Part shown: positions 10,564 to 22,045 of the stretch, in pieces
Layout: each line of letters starts with the position of its first letter
How positions within the stretch are numbered: the first letter of the stretch is position 1
Source: Sipunculus nudus
Taxonomy: Eukaryota; Annelida; Sipuncula; Golfingiida; Sipunculidae
Direction: 5' to 3'
Length of the DNA: 64,000 bases
Assembly (NCBI GenBank): GCA_026874595.1
Contig: CM049315.1
Span: forward strand, 19,303,664 to 19,367,663
The notes under the pieces: generated by a model
Databases searched by the model: none
What the model was told of the DNA's origin: nothing
Seen by the model: the letters and a program-made list of their open reading frames with translations, nothing else
Translations under genes and position numbers: made by a program

Positions 10564-10651
10564 ATCTAAAGGCAGAGACCAAAAGAAAATTTTTAATAAA
10601 TAAATTTAACCCAACGAACAACCCCCACAAATACAAAGGTCCCAACCAGCC
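10564..10651 (+). pseudogene. Host exon fragment, upstream half 5' piece (copy 2)
   Basis: Starts right after the TTTGCAG acceptor. In the unbroken copy at 37482 the frame reads AETKRKFLINKFNPTNNPHK. Here it is interrupted after CCAACCAGCC by the L2-like LINE and resumes at 13868 with AACTGGCC. The piece is Lys/Asn rich with no recognised domain. It lacks two bases compared with other copies (CCCAACC for CCCAGACC), so it is frameshifted as well as interrupted. Confidence 0.6.
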
Positions 10652-13546
10652 CTAAATACCCAGTCAGTCAGGAATAAAGCCATGTCCATAGCAGACTTTG
10701 TCTTAGAAAGGGACATAGATGTACTATGTATTACTGAGACTTGGCTGGGCTCTAGTACAGATGACATTGTGCTACAGGACCTGGTACCCATAGGCTATGA
10801 CATCCATCACGTCCCTCGACCAGGAAATAGGCGCGGAGGAGGTGTTGCAGTGCTGTACAAGTCTGGCCTTATATTTAGTGTGCATGTTTCAACCACTAGC
10901 TCAATGTTTACTCAGTTTGAATATATTGAATGCTCCATTGGATATGAAAAGTGCTTCATCAGGCTGTGTGTAATATACAGACCTCCACCTTCACGTGAAA
11001 ATGGATTGAAGATAAATGCTTTTTTTCTTGAGTGGGTTACCTTTATGGACAAACTCTCCTTAGTGTCAGAGAGTGTATATGTGACAGGAGACCTAAATTT
11101 TCACATTGATGATCCAGGCAATAGAGATGCTCAGCAGCTTGTCAGTCACCTAGATGCCCTTGGTTTTATACAGCATGTCACTCAGCCCACACACAAAAGG
11201 GGTCATACATTAGATGTACTTATCACTCGGGAAGATGATCCTACCTTAATGGGTATACCATCCATACTTGACCCATGCCTTGGGGATTCTGCAGGACATA
11301 ACTGTGGTGATCATTTGGCTGTGCTGTTTGGTGTAGACATAAAGAAACCAGGCTGTGTACGCAAGGAGGTCAGTTACAGAAAACTGCGCGCCATCAGTGT
11401 TTATGATTTTCAGCATGATGCATCACTGTCCCCAGCCATCCATGACCTGGACAAGTATCTTGACACCTTAGTGCAGGCATACAACACCACTCTGGCAAGT
11501 CTCATTGATAAGCATGCACCGCTTATCACCAAGCAGACAACCCTCAGGCCCCATGCTCCTTGGTATACCGAGGAGCTACGGGAGGAAAAGCACATGAAAA
11601 GGAGTCTGGAGCGTACTTGGAGAAACACAAGACTAACTGTACACCACCAGCTCTTCAAAGAACAGTGCAAGGCAGTAAATAGAAAGCTCCATCGGGCAAA
11701 GCAGGATTTCTATACCATCAAGATTTCTGAGTGCAAAAGGGATCAGAAAAGGCTGTTTGCACTGGCCAGGAAGCTTATGGGTGAGTCTGACAAAGGGACT
11801 TTGCCTAACCACAGGTCGTCTAGAGAACTAGCTGATCACTTTGGTGAGTTTTTCATAAATAAAATTACTACCATCCGCAATAATATCAGCTTTGAGAGCT
11901 CAACAGCCTTCGATGTAGAAGCAGAGCCAGTCTATGATGGTGTGCCTCTCACAGAGTTCACTCCTGTTACAGAAGAGGAGGTACAGAGATTGGTCTCAAA
12001 AGCGCCTTGCAAGTCATGTGACCTTGACCCCCTCCCTACTTGGCTCATCAAGGAGTGCTCCACTCAGCTAACCCCACTGATCACCGCTATCATTAATAGA
12101 TCCCTGACCACTTCTACAGTACCAGCATCCTTCAAGACAGCTCTAGTCAGACCACTGCTCAAGAAGAAAGGGCTGGACCAGGATACTTTAAAAAACTACA
12201 GGCCTGTGTCGAACTTGCCATTTATTTCCAAGCTGATGGAGAAGGCAGTATCTAGTCGCATAGAGAACCACCTACAAAAATACCATCTCCACGATGACTT
12301 CCAGTCCGCATACCGCGTCGGTCACTCTACAGAGTCGGCACTGCTGAAGGTCCAGGCAGATATTATGGAGTCTCTTGACCATGGAAACTGTGTCGTTCTC
12401 GTTATGCTGGACCTCTCGGCAGCGTTCGACACTATTGACCATAACATCCTACTGGACCGCCTTCGTCACCGCTTTGGTATTACTTCACGAGCACTGGACT
12501 GGTTTCGCTCATACTTTGAGGGTAGGACACAATGTGTGGCCATAGGGGACGCCAAGTCAACTCCGCAGGTGTTGCAGTATGGTGTGCCTCAAGGATCAGT
12601 GCTGGGGCCAAAGGCATATTGTATGTATACCAGACCTGTTTCTGATATCATAAGGAACCATGGTTTCAAATATCACTGCTATGCAGATGATTCACAGATC
12701 TACACTATGGCCAAACCATCAGGAAACTGGGATGATATATTCTCCCGAATCCAGGTGTTAGCAGAGGAAGTGAAGGGATGGATGAACAGCAATATGTTAA
12801 AGTTAAATCAAGATAAGACAGAGGTCATCATTTTCCACCCTAAGCAGTGCGAAAATCTGTTCAGGGATTTAAGTGTTACCATTGCAAGTCACCGTATTGC
12901 CCCAGCTAAACAGGTCAAGAACCTTGGCCTGGTGCAGGATTGTCATCTCACCATGGCATCCCAAGTAAATGCCATTAGCAGGACCTGCTATTTTCAGCTG
13001 CGGAACATCGGTGCCATCCGGAAGTACATTACAGCAGATGCATGCAGGACACTAGTTCAAGCCACTATCACATCGAGGCTGGACTATGCCAACTCTCTGC
13101 TATATGGAATACCACGCACCCTTATGAATCGCCTACAGAGAGTACAAAATGCTGCTGCCAGGCTTATCACAAGGACACGCAGAAGGGACCACATCTCACC
13201 TGTGTTGGCCAGTCTTCATTGGCTTCTGGTGGAATATAGATGCAAGTTCAAGGTCCTGGTGTTCACATACCAAGCACTTGCAGGCATTGCTCCACAATAC
13301 ATCTGTGACCTTGTGCAACGCCGCCGACCTGCTCGGACTCTAAGATCCTCCTCAAAGTCCTTGCTTGTCGTACCAAAAACGCGGACTGTAACATATGGTG
13401 ACCGTAGTTTTAAAGCGGCTGCACCAACACTTTGGAATGAACTTCCTGATATTTTAAGGGATGCACCATCGCTCTTGGCTTTCCGCAAAGGACTAAAAAC
13501 CCATCTCTTTAAACAGGCACACACACTGATAAATAGCGCCAAATAG
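10652..13546 (+). CDS. LINE ORF2 protein: APE endonuclease and reverse transcriptase
   Basis: The frame is open from the 5' junction; the first Met is at 10682 (954 residues from there). The preceding in-frame codons read NTQSVRNKA, a usual endonuclease start, so the ORF is truncated rather than initiated at 10682. From the Met: endonuclease ETWLG at about 20, VTGDLNFHID at about 136, HTLDVLI at about 176, GDHLAV at about 211; RT NYRPVSNLPF at about 505, LDLSAAFDTIDH at about 578, YGVPQGSVLGP at about 635, and the catalytic CYADD at about 667. The C-terminal HISPVLASLHWL region is typical of CR1/L2/Jockey-group ORF2. No internal stop or frameshift is seen, so the insertion looks recent. It would nick target DNA and prime reverse transcription of its own RNA. 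Confidence 0.92.
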   Translation, partial: LNTQSVRNKAMSIADFVLERDIDVLCITETWLGSSTDDIVLQDLVPIGYDIHHVPRPGNRRGGGVAVLYKSGLIFSVHVSTTSSMFTQFEYIECSIGYEKCFIRLCVIYRPPPSRENGLKINAFFLEWVTFMDKLSLVSESVYVTGDLNFHIDDPGNRDAQQLVSHLDALGFIQHVTQPTHKRGHTLDVLITREDDPTLMGIPSILDPCLGDSAGHNCGDHLAVLFGVDIKKPGCVRKEVSYRKLRAISVYDFQHDASLSPAIHDLDKYLDTLVQAYNTTLASLIDKHAPLITKQTTLRPHAPWYTEELREEKHMKRSLERTWRNTRLTVHHQLFKEQCKAVNRKLHRAKQDFYTIKISECKRDQKRLFALARKLMGESDKGTLPNHRSSRELADHFGEFFINKITTIRNNISFESSTAFDVEAEPVYDGVPLTEFTPVTEEEVQRLVSKAPCKSCDLDPLPTWLIKECSTQLTPLITAIINRSLTTSTVPASFKTALVRPLLKKKGLDQDTLKNYRPVSNLPFISKLMEKAVSSRIENHLQKYHLHDDFQSAYRVGHSTESALLKVQADIMESLDHGNCVVLVMLDLSAAFDTIDHNILLDRLRHRFGITSRALDWFRSYFEGRTQCVAIGDAKSTPQVLQYGVPQGSVLGPKAYCMYTRPVSDIIRNHGFKYHCYADDSQIYTMAKPSGNWDDIFSRIQVLAEEVKGWMNSNMLKLNQDKTEVIIFHPKQCENLFRDLSVTIASHRIAPAKQVKNLGLVQDCHLTMASQVNAISRTCYFQLRNIGAIRKYITADACRTLVQATITSRLDYANSLLYGIPRTLMNRLQRVQNAAARLITRTRRRDHISPVLASLHWLLVEYRCKFKVLVFTYQALAGIAPQYICDLVQRRRPARTLRSSSKSLLVVPKTRTVTYGDRSFKAAAPTLWNELPDILRDAPSLLAFRKGLKTHLFKQAHTLINSAK

Positions 13547-13867
13547 TGAGAGTGCGAGTCACTATGTTTTACTGCAGAGGACTTCATTTTTAATCAGCAT
13601 TATAGCCATTAACTGAGTGGAATAATTAGTTTTTTTTTATCATCTCTTATCCTATTGCTTTTATCATATATTAATTTTTTACTTTAAATGGACTTTCGGT
13701 TTTAACTTGGAGACTAGGTTTTTAAATCTAGTCTCTAAATGGATATTAGTGTTTTTTCAACTCTTTCATTTTACATGACTGCCTAATGTAAAGCCCTTTA
13801 GAGCGATAATCTTATTGGATAAAGCGCTATAAAAATGTTGTAATATAATAATAATAATAATAATAAT
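13547..13867 (+). other. LINE 3' UTR and trinucleotide tail
   Basis: About 320 bp without coding content. It ends in a TTGGATAAAGCGCTATAAAA block and about nine ATA/TAA repeats (about 13845-13867). The same GCGCTAT plus ATT tail design is seen at 48091-48134. Confidence 0.75.
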
Positions 13868-14034
13868 AACTGGCCAACAAATCAGAACTGGGCGCCAATT
13901 TACAAGTTCAGTAAGTGCCTGAGCTTTTATAATATATCCAATTTTATTTCAACATTTGGTATGCTTCACACTGTAAGAATTTATTCAGCTAACTTGTCTA
14001 CGGCACATAAGTGTATAGTTGTAACACAGAACAC
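13868..14034 (+). pseudogene. Host exon fragment, upstream half 3' piece (copy 2)
   Basis: Resumes the interrupted exon after the LINE: NWAPIYKFSKCLSFYNISNF, then STFGMLHTVRI, and on to VVTQN. It ends at target site AACAC (14030-14034), next to the copia 5' LTR. In frame, the next host codons are those at 23293. A GTAAGA after CACACT (about 13973) could be a splice donor, but the frame stays open past it. Confidence 0.6.
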
Positions 14035-14328
14035 TGTTAAGTAATGCTATTACATATGTATTTTTGTGATAATTTTGTTACTGTCAGATATCGTATACTC
14101 AAGATTTCTCCCGGACCTACATGTTATTGTATCCCGGACATCCAAATTTTTGTATTAGTAAAGGTCAAGGTCTTTTCCGTGAACCGGTAGTAGTGAACCC
14201 CCGTTTTATATAGGAATCACAAAATTAAGATGTTCACATGAAAGGGCTGTGTGTGAGCCAGTTATTTGTATCGCTGTGAATAAAGTCTGGAGTACCCCAC
14301 TACTCTCGTCGTTATGTCTAACCCAACA
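14035..14328 (+). repeat. Copia 2 5' LTR
   Basis: 294 bp, TGTTAAG to CCCAACA. It shows AATAAAG near 14279. The gag ATG (14314-14316) lies inside the LTR. No standard primer-binding site was recognised immediately after the LTR. Confidence 0.9.
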
Positions 14329-17300
14329 AGTAATGAGCCCAGACGCGGCAGGCCTGTTTTCGACGGGAATGAAGAGAAGTATGAACTGTGGGAGGTAAAA
14401 TCTATCAGTCACTTGCGTTTTCAAAAAGTCCATGATACCATTCTGCCAGCGGCGGAAGGAGGCATAGCGGAAACTAACGTTGAAGTTAGCTAAAATGCCG
14501 AAGCATTTGCAGAACTTTCTCTGTCTATAGATGATAGATCACTATCTCTCATATTGCGAGATGCAAAGAATGATGGCAGGAAGGCTCTAGGAATACTAAG
14601 GAAATATTATCTGTCGACCAGTGAGACACGGGTGATCGGACTTTTCACGGAGTTGACAAGTTTAAAGAAAGGTGAAAGCGAGACACTCACAGATTATTTA
14701 CTACGTGCTGAAATAGCCGCAGCTCTGTTGAAAAATGCTGGTGAAACTGTAAGTGACAATTTACTGATAGCAATGATTCTTAAAGGTCTACCCACCGAAT
14801 TTAAATCCTTTGTAACTGTTACTACTCAAAGAAAAGACCCCCATGATCTGGTATCGTTTAAAGCTGCACTGAGAACATATGAAGAAACAATGAGAGCCTG
14901 TGACCCAGATTCCAGTGACAATGTTATGGCAGTGCAATACCAGAGAGAATTTAGGTGTTACAGATGTGGAGAAATGGGGCACAGAAAGTTTGAGTGTAAA
15001 GCCAGAAGAAAAGAAGGCGACGGTGCTGTTGGTGGAATGAAAGAAAGTAAGAAGAGATGGTGCAAATACTGTAAGAATTCGACCCATGATACACGTTTCT
15101 GCTGGAAGAAGCCAAAGGGTGATAGTGCTAAGGGTGTGTCAAGCAGTGAACACTCATTTGCTTTCAAAGTAACTGTTGAGCTCCAGGGAGCCGAGCTGGA
15201 GCATTGTGACTTTGTGAACTCTTTACTTGTTGATAATGGAGCGACAGCTCATATTTTGAATGATAAATCAAAGTTTTGCTCATTTGATAAGAATTTTGAT
15301 CCAGAGAAACATTACATTGAATTAGCTGATGGTAGTTGCATGAATAAACTTGCAGAAGGCCGTGGTCAAGCTAAGGTCAATTTAAGGGACAATAAAGGTA
15401 TTGAAAGAGAAGCTGTATTGGAAAATGCATTGTATGTACCAAGCTTTAAGCAAAACATCTTTTCTGTCCAGTGTGCTACAAGTAGGGGATCAACAGTTAA
15501 ATTTAAAGGAAATACTGCTGAGTTAAAGCATAAAAGTGGTACTGTATTTGAAATAGAAAAGTGTGGTCAACTTTATTTCTTGAATAGTGCCCTGTGTTCA
15601 AAGAAAGCATCACATTCACTGAGAGAGTGGCATGAAATATAGGGTCATTGTAATGTCAATGATGTATTGAAACTTGAAAGTGTAGTTGATGGAATGAAAA
15701 TCACTGACAAGAATTTTGGAGACTGCAATGTATGTATCAAAGCTAAGATGACATATGAAAGGTCAAGGGTACCTGATGTTAGAGCAAAGACTCCTCTAGA
15801 ATTTGTACATTGTGATTTGGCAGGGCCTGTAACTCCGACAGCGAGGGAGGGATTTAAATATTCTATCTGTTTTACAGATGATTTTTCAGGTTTGATTACT
15901 ATGTATTTCCTGAAGAGTAAGGATGACACTGTTAAGGCTACAAAAAAAATTCTTAGCGGATGTAGCGCCCTATGGTACTGTAAAGAGGTTAAGAAGTGAC
16001 AATGGAGGTGAGTTTATGTCCAGAGAGTTCAAAGATTTGATGATAGATAACAAGATAAAACATGAAACCTCTGCACCAAGGTCCCCTCATCAAAATGGTT
16101 CAGCAGAAAGACAGTGGAGGACTGTATATGATATGGCTAGATGTCTATTACTTGAGTCAGGTTTACCTAAATACTTGTGGACCTATGCTGTCATGTCAGC
16201 TATGTACATCAGAAACAGGTGTTTCAATCCTAGGCTGGGTAAAACTCCATTTGAAGCATTCACAGGTATAAAGCCAAATGTAAGCAATATGCATTCTTTT
16301 GGTTCTCAGTGTTTTGCATACATTGATGATAAGAAGAAATTAGATCCTAGAAGTGAGGAGGGCGTGTTTGTGAGCTATGATCGTGGTAGTCCTGCCTTCC
16401 TGATATATTTCCCCTCCGAGAATAAAATCAGAAGAGTTAGGTGTGTTGGATTCACAGAGAGAAAGCCTGTATCCGAGCAGGAATTGTACAATGATGTACC
16501 TAGTAGGAGCAAGGTCTCTGAACAACTATCTGATCAGGTTTCAGATGAAATAGAAAGTCAGGAGGTGAAACCAGCCCCGGTGGCTGAAGAGCAAGAGAGG
16601 GTAGAATCTCTAGCAGAAGGAGCAGTAGGAGGTGTTGATACTAAAGATGTTGCAGAGAAAAGGTATCCCAGTAGAGAACGTGGTATGCCCAAGAAATTTG
16701 ATGATTATATATGTGTCTCCCAGGAGTATTGTACTGAAGATTACTGTTATAGTGTTGAATATATACCTCAATGTTTTGAGGAAGCTGTACATTGTGAGGC
16801 TGCTAGTGAATGGCGCAAAGCTATGGATTCTGGATGGAGTCCCTGGTGAAAAATGACACATTTGAGGTTACAGAGTTACCTAAGGGAAAAACACTTATTA
16901 GTGGGAAATGGGTGTACACAACGAAGCTAGACTCTGATGGGAATGTAAATCATAAGGCTAGGTATGTAGCTACAGGTTACTCTCAGAAAGAAAATATTGA
17001 TTATAATGAAACATTTTCACCTACTGCACATATGACCTCTATCAGAATGCTAATGCAAGCAGCTGTAGATGATGATTTACTTGTACATCAGATGGATGTT
17101 AAGACTGCTTATTTAAATGCACCTATAGACTGTGACTTGTATGTTAAGCAACCTGAAGGTTATGCTGTATGTGATGAAGGTAATGCCGATCTTGTGTGGA
17201 AGTTAAAGAAATCTCTGTATGGTCTAAAGCAAAGTGGTAGGAACTGGAACTACCTTTTACATACTCATTTGTGTGATGATGATTTTGAACAGTCAGACGC

Positions 17301-18300
17301 TGATCCATGCATGTACAGAAAGACTACTGACAAAGGGAAGGTGATAATCATTTTCTGGGTTGATGATATTATTATTGCAGCTAGTAATGAGGATTTGTTG
17401 AACAATGTAAAATCATCTCTGTCACAAACTTTTCAGATGAAAGATCTGGGTGAGCTTAACTGGTTTCTAGGCATTGAATTTACGAAAACTGATGACTGCA
17501 TTATTATGTCCCAGAGAAAATATTTTGGAAAGATATTAGAAAAATTTGGAATGAGTAATTGTAAGACTAGAAAATCCCCTTGTGATGAAGGTCTGGATAA
17601 GGAGGCGGACACCTCGCCTACTCTTGATGATCCTAGAATATATAGAGAAATGGTTGGTAGTTTGATATATGCAGTGACAGCAACCAGACCAGATTTGAGC
17701 TATGTTGTTACCAAACTTTCACAAAAGATGTCCAATCCAACAACACATGATTTTACTGTGGCAAAAGGTGTTCTAAGATACTTGCAGGGAACACTAGATT
17801 ATACACTAATTTTCAGAAAATCTGAAGAAAAAGGACATCTTCAGGGCTACTGCGACGCAGATTGGGCGTCATCATATTCAGATAGAAAGAGTTTTTTGGG
17901 CTATGTGTATCAGTTGAGCAAAGGTAGTAGTTTCATTTCATTGAAATGTAAGAAACAAACAGTAGTGGCTCTATCGAGTTGTGAGGCTGAATATATTGCT
18001 TTATCAACATGTGTCCAGGAGGCATTGTTTCTTAGGAAACTCATCATATTTATATTTGGAACAAAATCTTGTGATCTAAGTGTTAAAATTGGTGTAGACA
18101 ATCAAGGCACTATTGCATTAGCGAAAAATCCTGTACATCAACAAAGATCAAAACATATTGATGTAAGATATCATTTCCTGAGAGATGCCGTTTCAAATGG
18201 CCATGTTGAACTGCGGTATGTACCATCAAGTGAAAATGTTGCAGATGTGTTTACAAAACCTGTATCAGGTCGTAGAATTGTTAATTTATTACGGTATTAA
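14314..18300 (+). pseudogene. Copia 2 gag-pol, few lesions
   Basis: Translation would start at the ATG inside the LTR (MSNPTSNEPRRGRP). Domains: gag, CCHC knuckle (about 14956), protease, integrase (HCDLAGP, RSDNGGE, SPHQNGSAER), RT (FWVDD at about 17353), RNase H (YCDADWA, SSCEAEY), and a C-terminus reaching 18300. Lesions: TAA at 14491-14493, where copia 1 has a Lys codon; protease motif DNG instead of DTG at 15232-15240; in-frame TAG at 15640-15642; frameshift at the A8 run near 15946; frameshift near 16840. The last three match copia 1. RT and RNase H are open from 16810 to 18300. Confidence 0.9.
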
Positions 18301-18333
18301 TGTAACAAAAGGTATCTCCAAAATAACAGGGGG

Positions 18334-18418
18334 TGTTAAGTAATGCTATTACATATGTATTTTTGTGATAATTTTGTTACTGTCAGATATTGTATACTCC
18401 GAGATTTCTCCCGGACCT
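18334..18418 (+). repeat. Copia 2 3' LTR, truncated
   Basis: Only the first 85 bp remain. Identity to the other LTRs ends within CCCGGACCT; the next bases belong to a gypsy pol region. Confidence 0.85.
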
Positions 18419-21400
18419 TCTCTAAAGAGAGTTACGCGGGGTGTTCAGTTCTAATCCAGGGCGTTAATTCGGAATTTTTAGAAGTTCCATTACACAGAGT
18501 GAAACTAGAATCTGATTTAGTCTCTGAATTTGTAACTGTAGGAGTTTGTTCAAAGTTGCAAGTCGAGGGCGTTTCGCTCCTCCTAGGCAACGATTTAGCT
18601 GGTGACAGAGTGAAAATTGATCCCAGAATGACAAAATTGCTGAGCACTGATAGGGACACAGACCTGCTCCAGCAGGAGTTTCCGGGCGTATTTCCAGGCT
18701 GTGTAGTGACTCGAGCGATGAGTAAAAAGGCAAGTCCGAAACCAGAGAGTTCTGTACTTGACCTCTCGCAAACCTTTATGGCGCATTCAAACGATGACGT
18801 CAGTGGCTTAAAGCCCGTTACGCGAGTAAATGTCAAATCGCCCGCATGTGACCCAAGTGGCACACCCAGTCCAAAGGACTCGACTACAAATGTAGTACAG
18901 GGCAAACAGACCCTGAATAGAAATCTCCAAAGGAGTACAAATGGCGTGAAATCGCTTGATCAAAATGGGCATGAACAGTTAAAGAAGGATAGGAGTGTAA
19001 AGAATGTAGAAGTTAGCATGAAAACTGATGATTTGATAGAAATGCAAAAGAAAGATCCTGATATTGCCTCCCTTAGAGAAAATGCCTTGACTAAAGAGGA
19101 AGCAGATAAAGTTCCATCTTGTTTCACCTTACAGAATGATGTACTAGTCAGAAAATATAGACCTCCCACCATACCAGCGGACGAAACGTGGAAAACTCTT
19201 TATCAAATTGTAGCCCCCCCCCCCCCCCCCGAGTATCGCCCAGAAATCTTTAAAACTTGCACATGATCATCCTATGGCAGGACATTTGGGTGTCAGGAAA
19301 ACCAAACACAAAATTCTCCAACACTTCTATTGGCCCAAGTTAAAACGAGACGTGGTGAAATACTGTAAAACTTGTCATGTGTGTCAAATGATTGGAAAAC
19401 CAACCCACCAAATTAGTCCTGCGCCACTCTCGCCCATACCAACAACACATGATGCGTTTGAATCAGTAATACTTGACTGTGTAGGACCGCTAAGAAAAAC
19501 TAAACATGGCAATGAATATGTTCTAACAATCATGTGTACTGCAACTAGATTTCCAGAAGCTATTCCTCTTAGAACTATATCTGCAAAGAAAATTGTTGAA
19601 GCTCTGGTTAAATTCTTTACTACTTTTGGCTTGCCAAGAACAATACAAACGGATCAAGGTTCAAATTTCATGTCAAATATATTTGCCCAGGTTATGGCAG
19701 AGCTAGGCATAAAACACTACAAATCCAGTGCCTACCATCCTGAGAGTCAAGGTGCTCTAGAGCGATTTCACCAAACTCTCAAAAACATGATTAGAGCTTG
19801 TCTTGACACTGGGAACCAGTGGGATGAGGGTTTACCCTTTTTGATATTTGCGGCCAGAGAAGCAGTGCAAGAAAGCTTAGGGTTTAGCCCTTTTGAATTA
19901 GTGTATGGGCACTGTGTAAGAGGCCCCCTGGCGGTGTTAAAAGACACTTGGATGGAAAACAGTTGTCAAAGTAGCTTGTTAAAATATGTTCAGGAATTCA
20001 AGGAGAAATTAAGTTGGGCAAATGAAATCGCCCAAGAACATTTAAAGAAAGCCCAAAACAAAATGAAAGTATGGTATGACAAAAAGACGACAAAAAGAGA
20101 ATTTAAACCTGGTGATTAAGTTCTGGTATTATTCCCAATTCCAGGACATCCCCTGCAAGCAAAATACTCTTGACCATACAAAGTTGTTGAGCAGAAATCA
20201 GATTTGAATTATGTGATTGATACTCCTGATCGTAGAAAGTCGCAACAACTTTGTCATATAAATATGTTGAAAGAATATCATGACAGATCAGCGGAAACAT
20301 GTCAATCTAGTCCTCCCCAAACAAATTTGGTACTCGTTAAAGAAACTGAAAAGAATGCCGAGGATGTTCTCATGAAGAAAACTGAACATCCTGTAAAACT
20401 GAACAACTCTGATATTTTAAATAATTTAGATCAGAAATTGTCACATTATGATTTCGATCAGTTATCAGAGTTGAAGGAAATCCTGCTAAATTATGACTCT
20501 TTATTTCCTGATGTCCCCAGTAGAACTAATGTACTACAGCATGATGTAGACGTAGGAGATGCTTCCCCTATTAAACAGGCACCATATAGAGCTGGTCCCC
20601 AAAAGTTACAAGCCATAAAGAATGAAATAAAGTATATGATAGAGAATGATATTATTGAAAACAGCAGTAGTGCCTGGAGTTCCCCATGTTTGTTGATAAA
20701 GAAGCCTGATATGACCTACAGATTTTGTACAGACTATCGAAAAGTTAACACTGTAACAACAACAGATACTTACCCTTTGCCCAGGGTGGAAGATTGCATT
20801 GATAGGATTGGATCTGCTACATATATTAGCAAGTTAGATCTGTTTAAAGGTTATTGGCAGGTACCTCTTACCGAACGGGCTAAGCAAATATCTGCGTTTG
20901 TAACGCCAAACGGTTTGTTCCAGTACAAAGTTATGCCCTTCGGAATGAAAAATGTGCCAGCCTGCTTCATGAGACTTAGGAATTGTGTATTATCTGGCTT
21001 AGATAACTGTAGTTGCTATATTGATGATGTTGTTGTATACAATCACATATGGGAAGGTCATAAACAAAGTTTGGTAGAACTCTTTGAGAGACTGAAAAAA
21101 GCTGGATTGACAGTTAATCTTGCCAAGAGTGATTTTTGTCGTGCAACTAACATATTTAGGGCACGAAGTAGGTCAAGGTTGTGTAAAACCAATTGCCAGT
21201 AAAGTATCTGCTATCGTAGAATTTCCAGTTCCTACTAATCGCAAGGAACTAATGCGATTCTTAGGAATGACTGGGTATTACAGGAAATTTTGTCAGAACT
21301 TTGCAGAAGTTGTAAATCCGTTAACGGACCTATTGAAAAAGGACAGAAAATTACATTGGAATAAAAACTGTCAAAATGCTTTTGAAAGAGTCAAAGCTAT

Positions 21401-21819
21401 ATTACAAAGTGCACCTGTGTTACAGGCTCCAAATTTTGATAAACCGTTTTCTCTCATGACGGATGCCAGCGATTGTGGTGTAGGCGCTGTGCTCATCCAA
21501 GACGATGACCTTAACATAAGTCATCCGGTTTGCTACTATTCAAAGAAATTTTTACCTCATCAAAAGAATTATTCTAATATTGAAAAGGAAACTGTCACTA
21601 TTGATGGCGTTACAGCACTTTGAAGTATATTTGGGCTCTACGCCTTATGATATAACTGTTTATACTGATCATAATCCCATAACATTTCTTCATAAGATGA
21701 AGAATAATAATCAGAGATTAATGAGATGGAGTCTAGCCCTGTCAGAGTTTAACCTAGTTATCAAACACATCAAGGGCTCCGATAACATAATCCCTGATAC
21801 GTTATCGAGATGTCATTAA
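18419..21819 (+). pseudogene. Gypsy 1 pol: integrase then RT/RNase H
   Basis: The first segment (to 19266) matches the post-protease region of gypsy 2 (GVSLLLGNDLAG). Integrase follows: HHCC zinc finger (GHLGVRKTKHKIL to CKTCHVC, about 19280-19385), then LDCVGP, QTDQGSNF and YHPESQGALERFH with the D, D and E residues. RT: FCTDYRKVN at about 20721, YIDD at about 21017. RNase H: LMTDASDCGVGAVL, VYTDHNP, and DTLSRCH to the TAA at 21817. Lesions: frameshift near the C-run at 19217-19250, TAA at 20117-20119, TGA near 20171, frameshifts near 21165 and 21595. Confidence 0.88.
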
Positions 21820-22045
21820 TTTTGATCTGATGATTGACTCTTGTTATAGCCTCGGATATGTTCTGTCCTTTGGAGGAGTTGTATTACATATATTACAGAT
21901 ATTGCTGATTATACTATTTGTGATGATGATAATTAATTAGCTTTGAGAAACATAAACTAATGCTTAAGATGTCAAACTACTCATATACTCGTCATACAGT
22001 GCTAATGCTTTGCTCTCCTTGCCTTCTTTCTTTTAAGGGTGGGGG
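21820..22045 (+). other. Gypsy 1 3' noncoding region and polypurine tract
   Basis: AT-rich, no coding content. It ends in the purine tract AAGGGTGGGGG immediately before the LTR start, the expected plus-strand primer site. Confidence 0.7.

Larger units (their letters stand above)
10652..13867 (+). mobile_element. L2/CR1-like LINE, slightly 5' truncated
   Basis: An APE-type non-LTR element inserted in a host exon copy. The 5' junction falls at the very start of the endonuclease domain, so only leader, any ORF1 and the first endonuclease residues are missing. The 3' UTR ends in AAAGCGCTATAAAAATG followed by (ATA/TAA)n, typical of L2-like LINEs that end in microsatellite tails. Flanks join as in the uninterrupted exon (CCAGCC|AACTGGCC) with no target duplication. 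Confidence 0.85.
14035..18418 (+). mobile_element. Copia element 2, nearly full length
   Basis: Has a 5' LTR (14035-14328), gag-pol, a PPT (ACAGGGGG) and the first 85 bp of a 3' LTR (from 18334), which stops at CCCGGACCT where gypsy element 1 begins. The left target site is AACAC (14030-14034); the matching right AACAC is found after the copia 3' fragment at 23293-23297. Confidence 0.9.
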
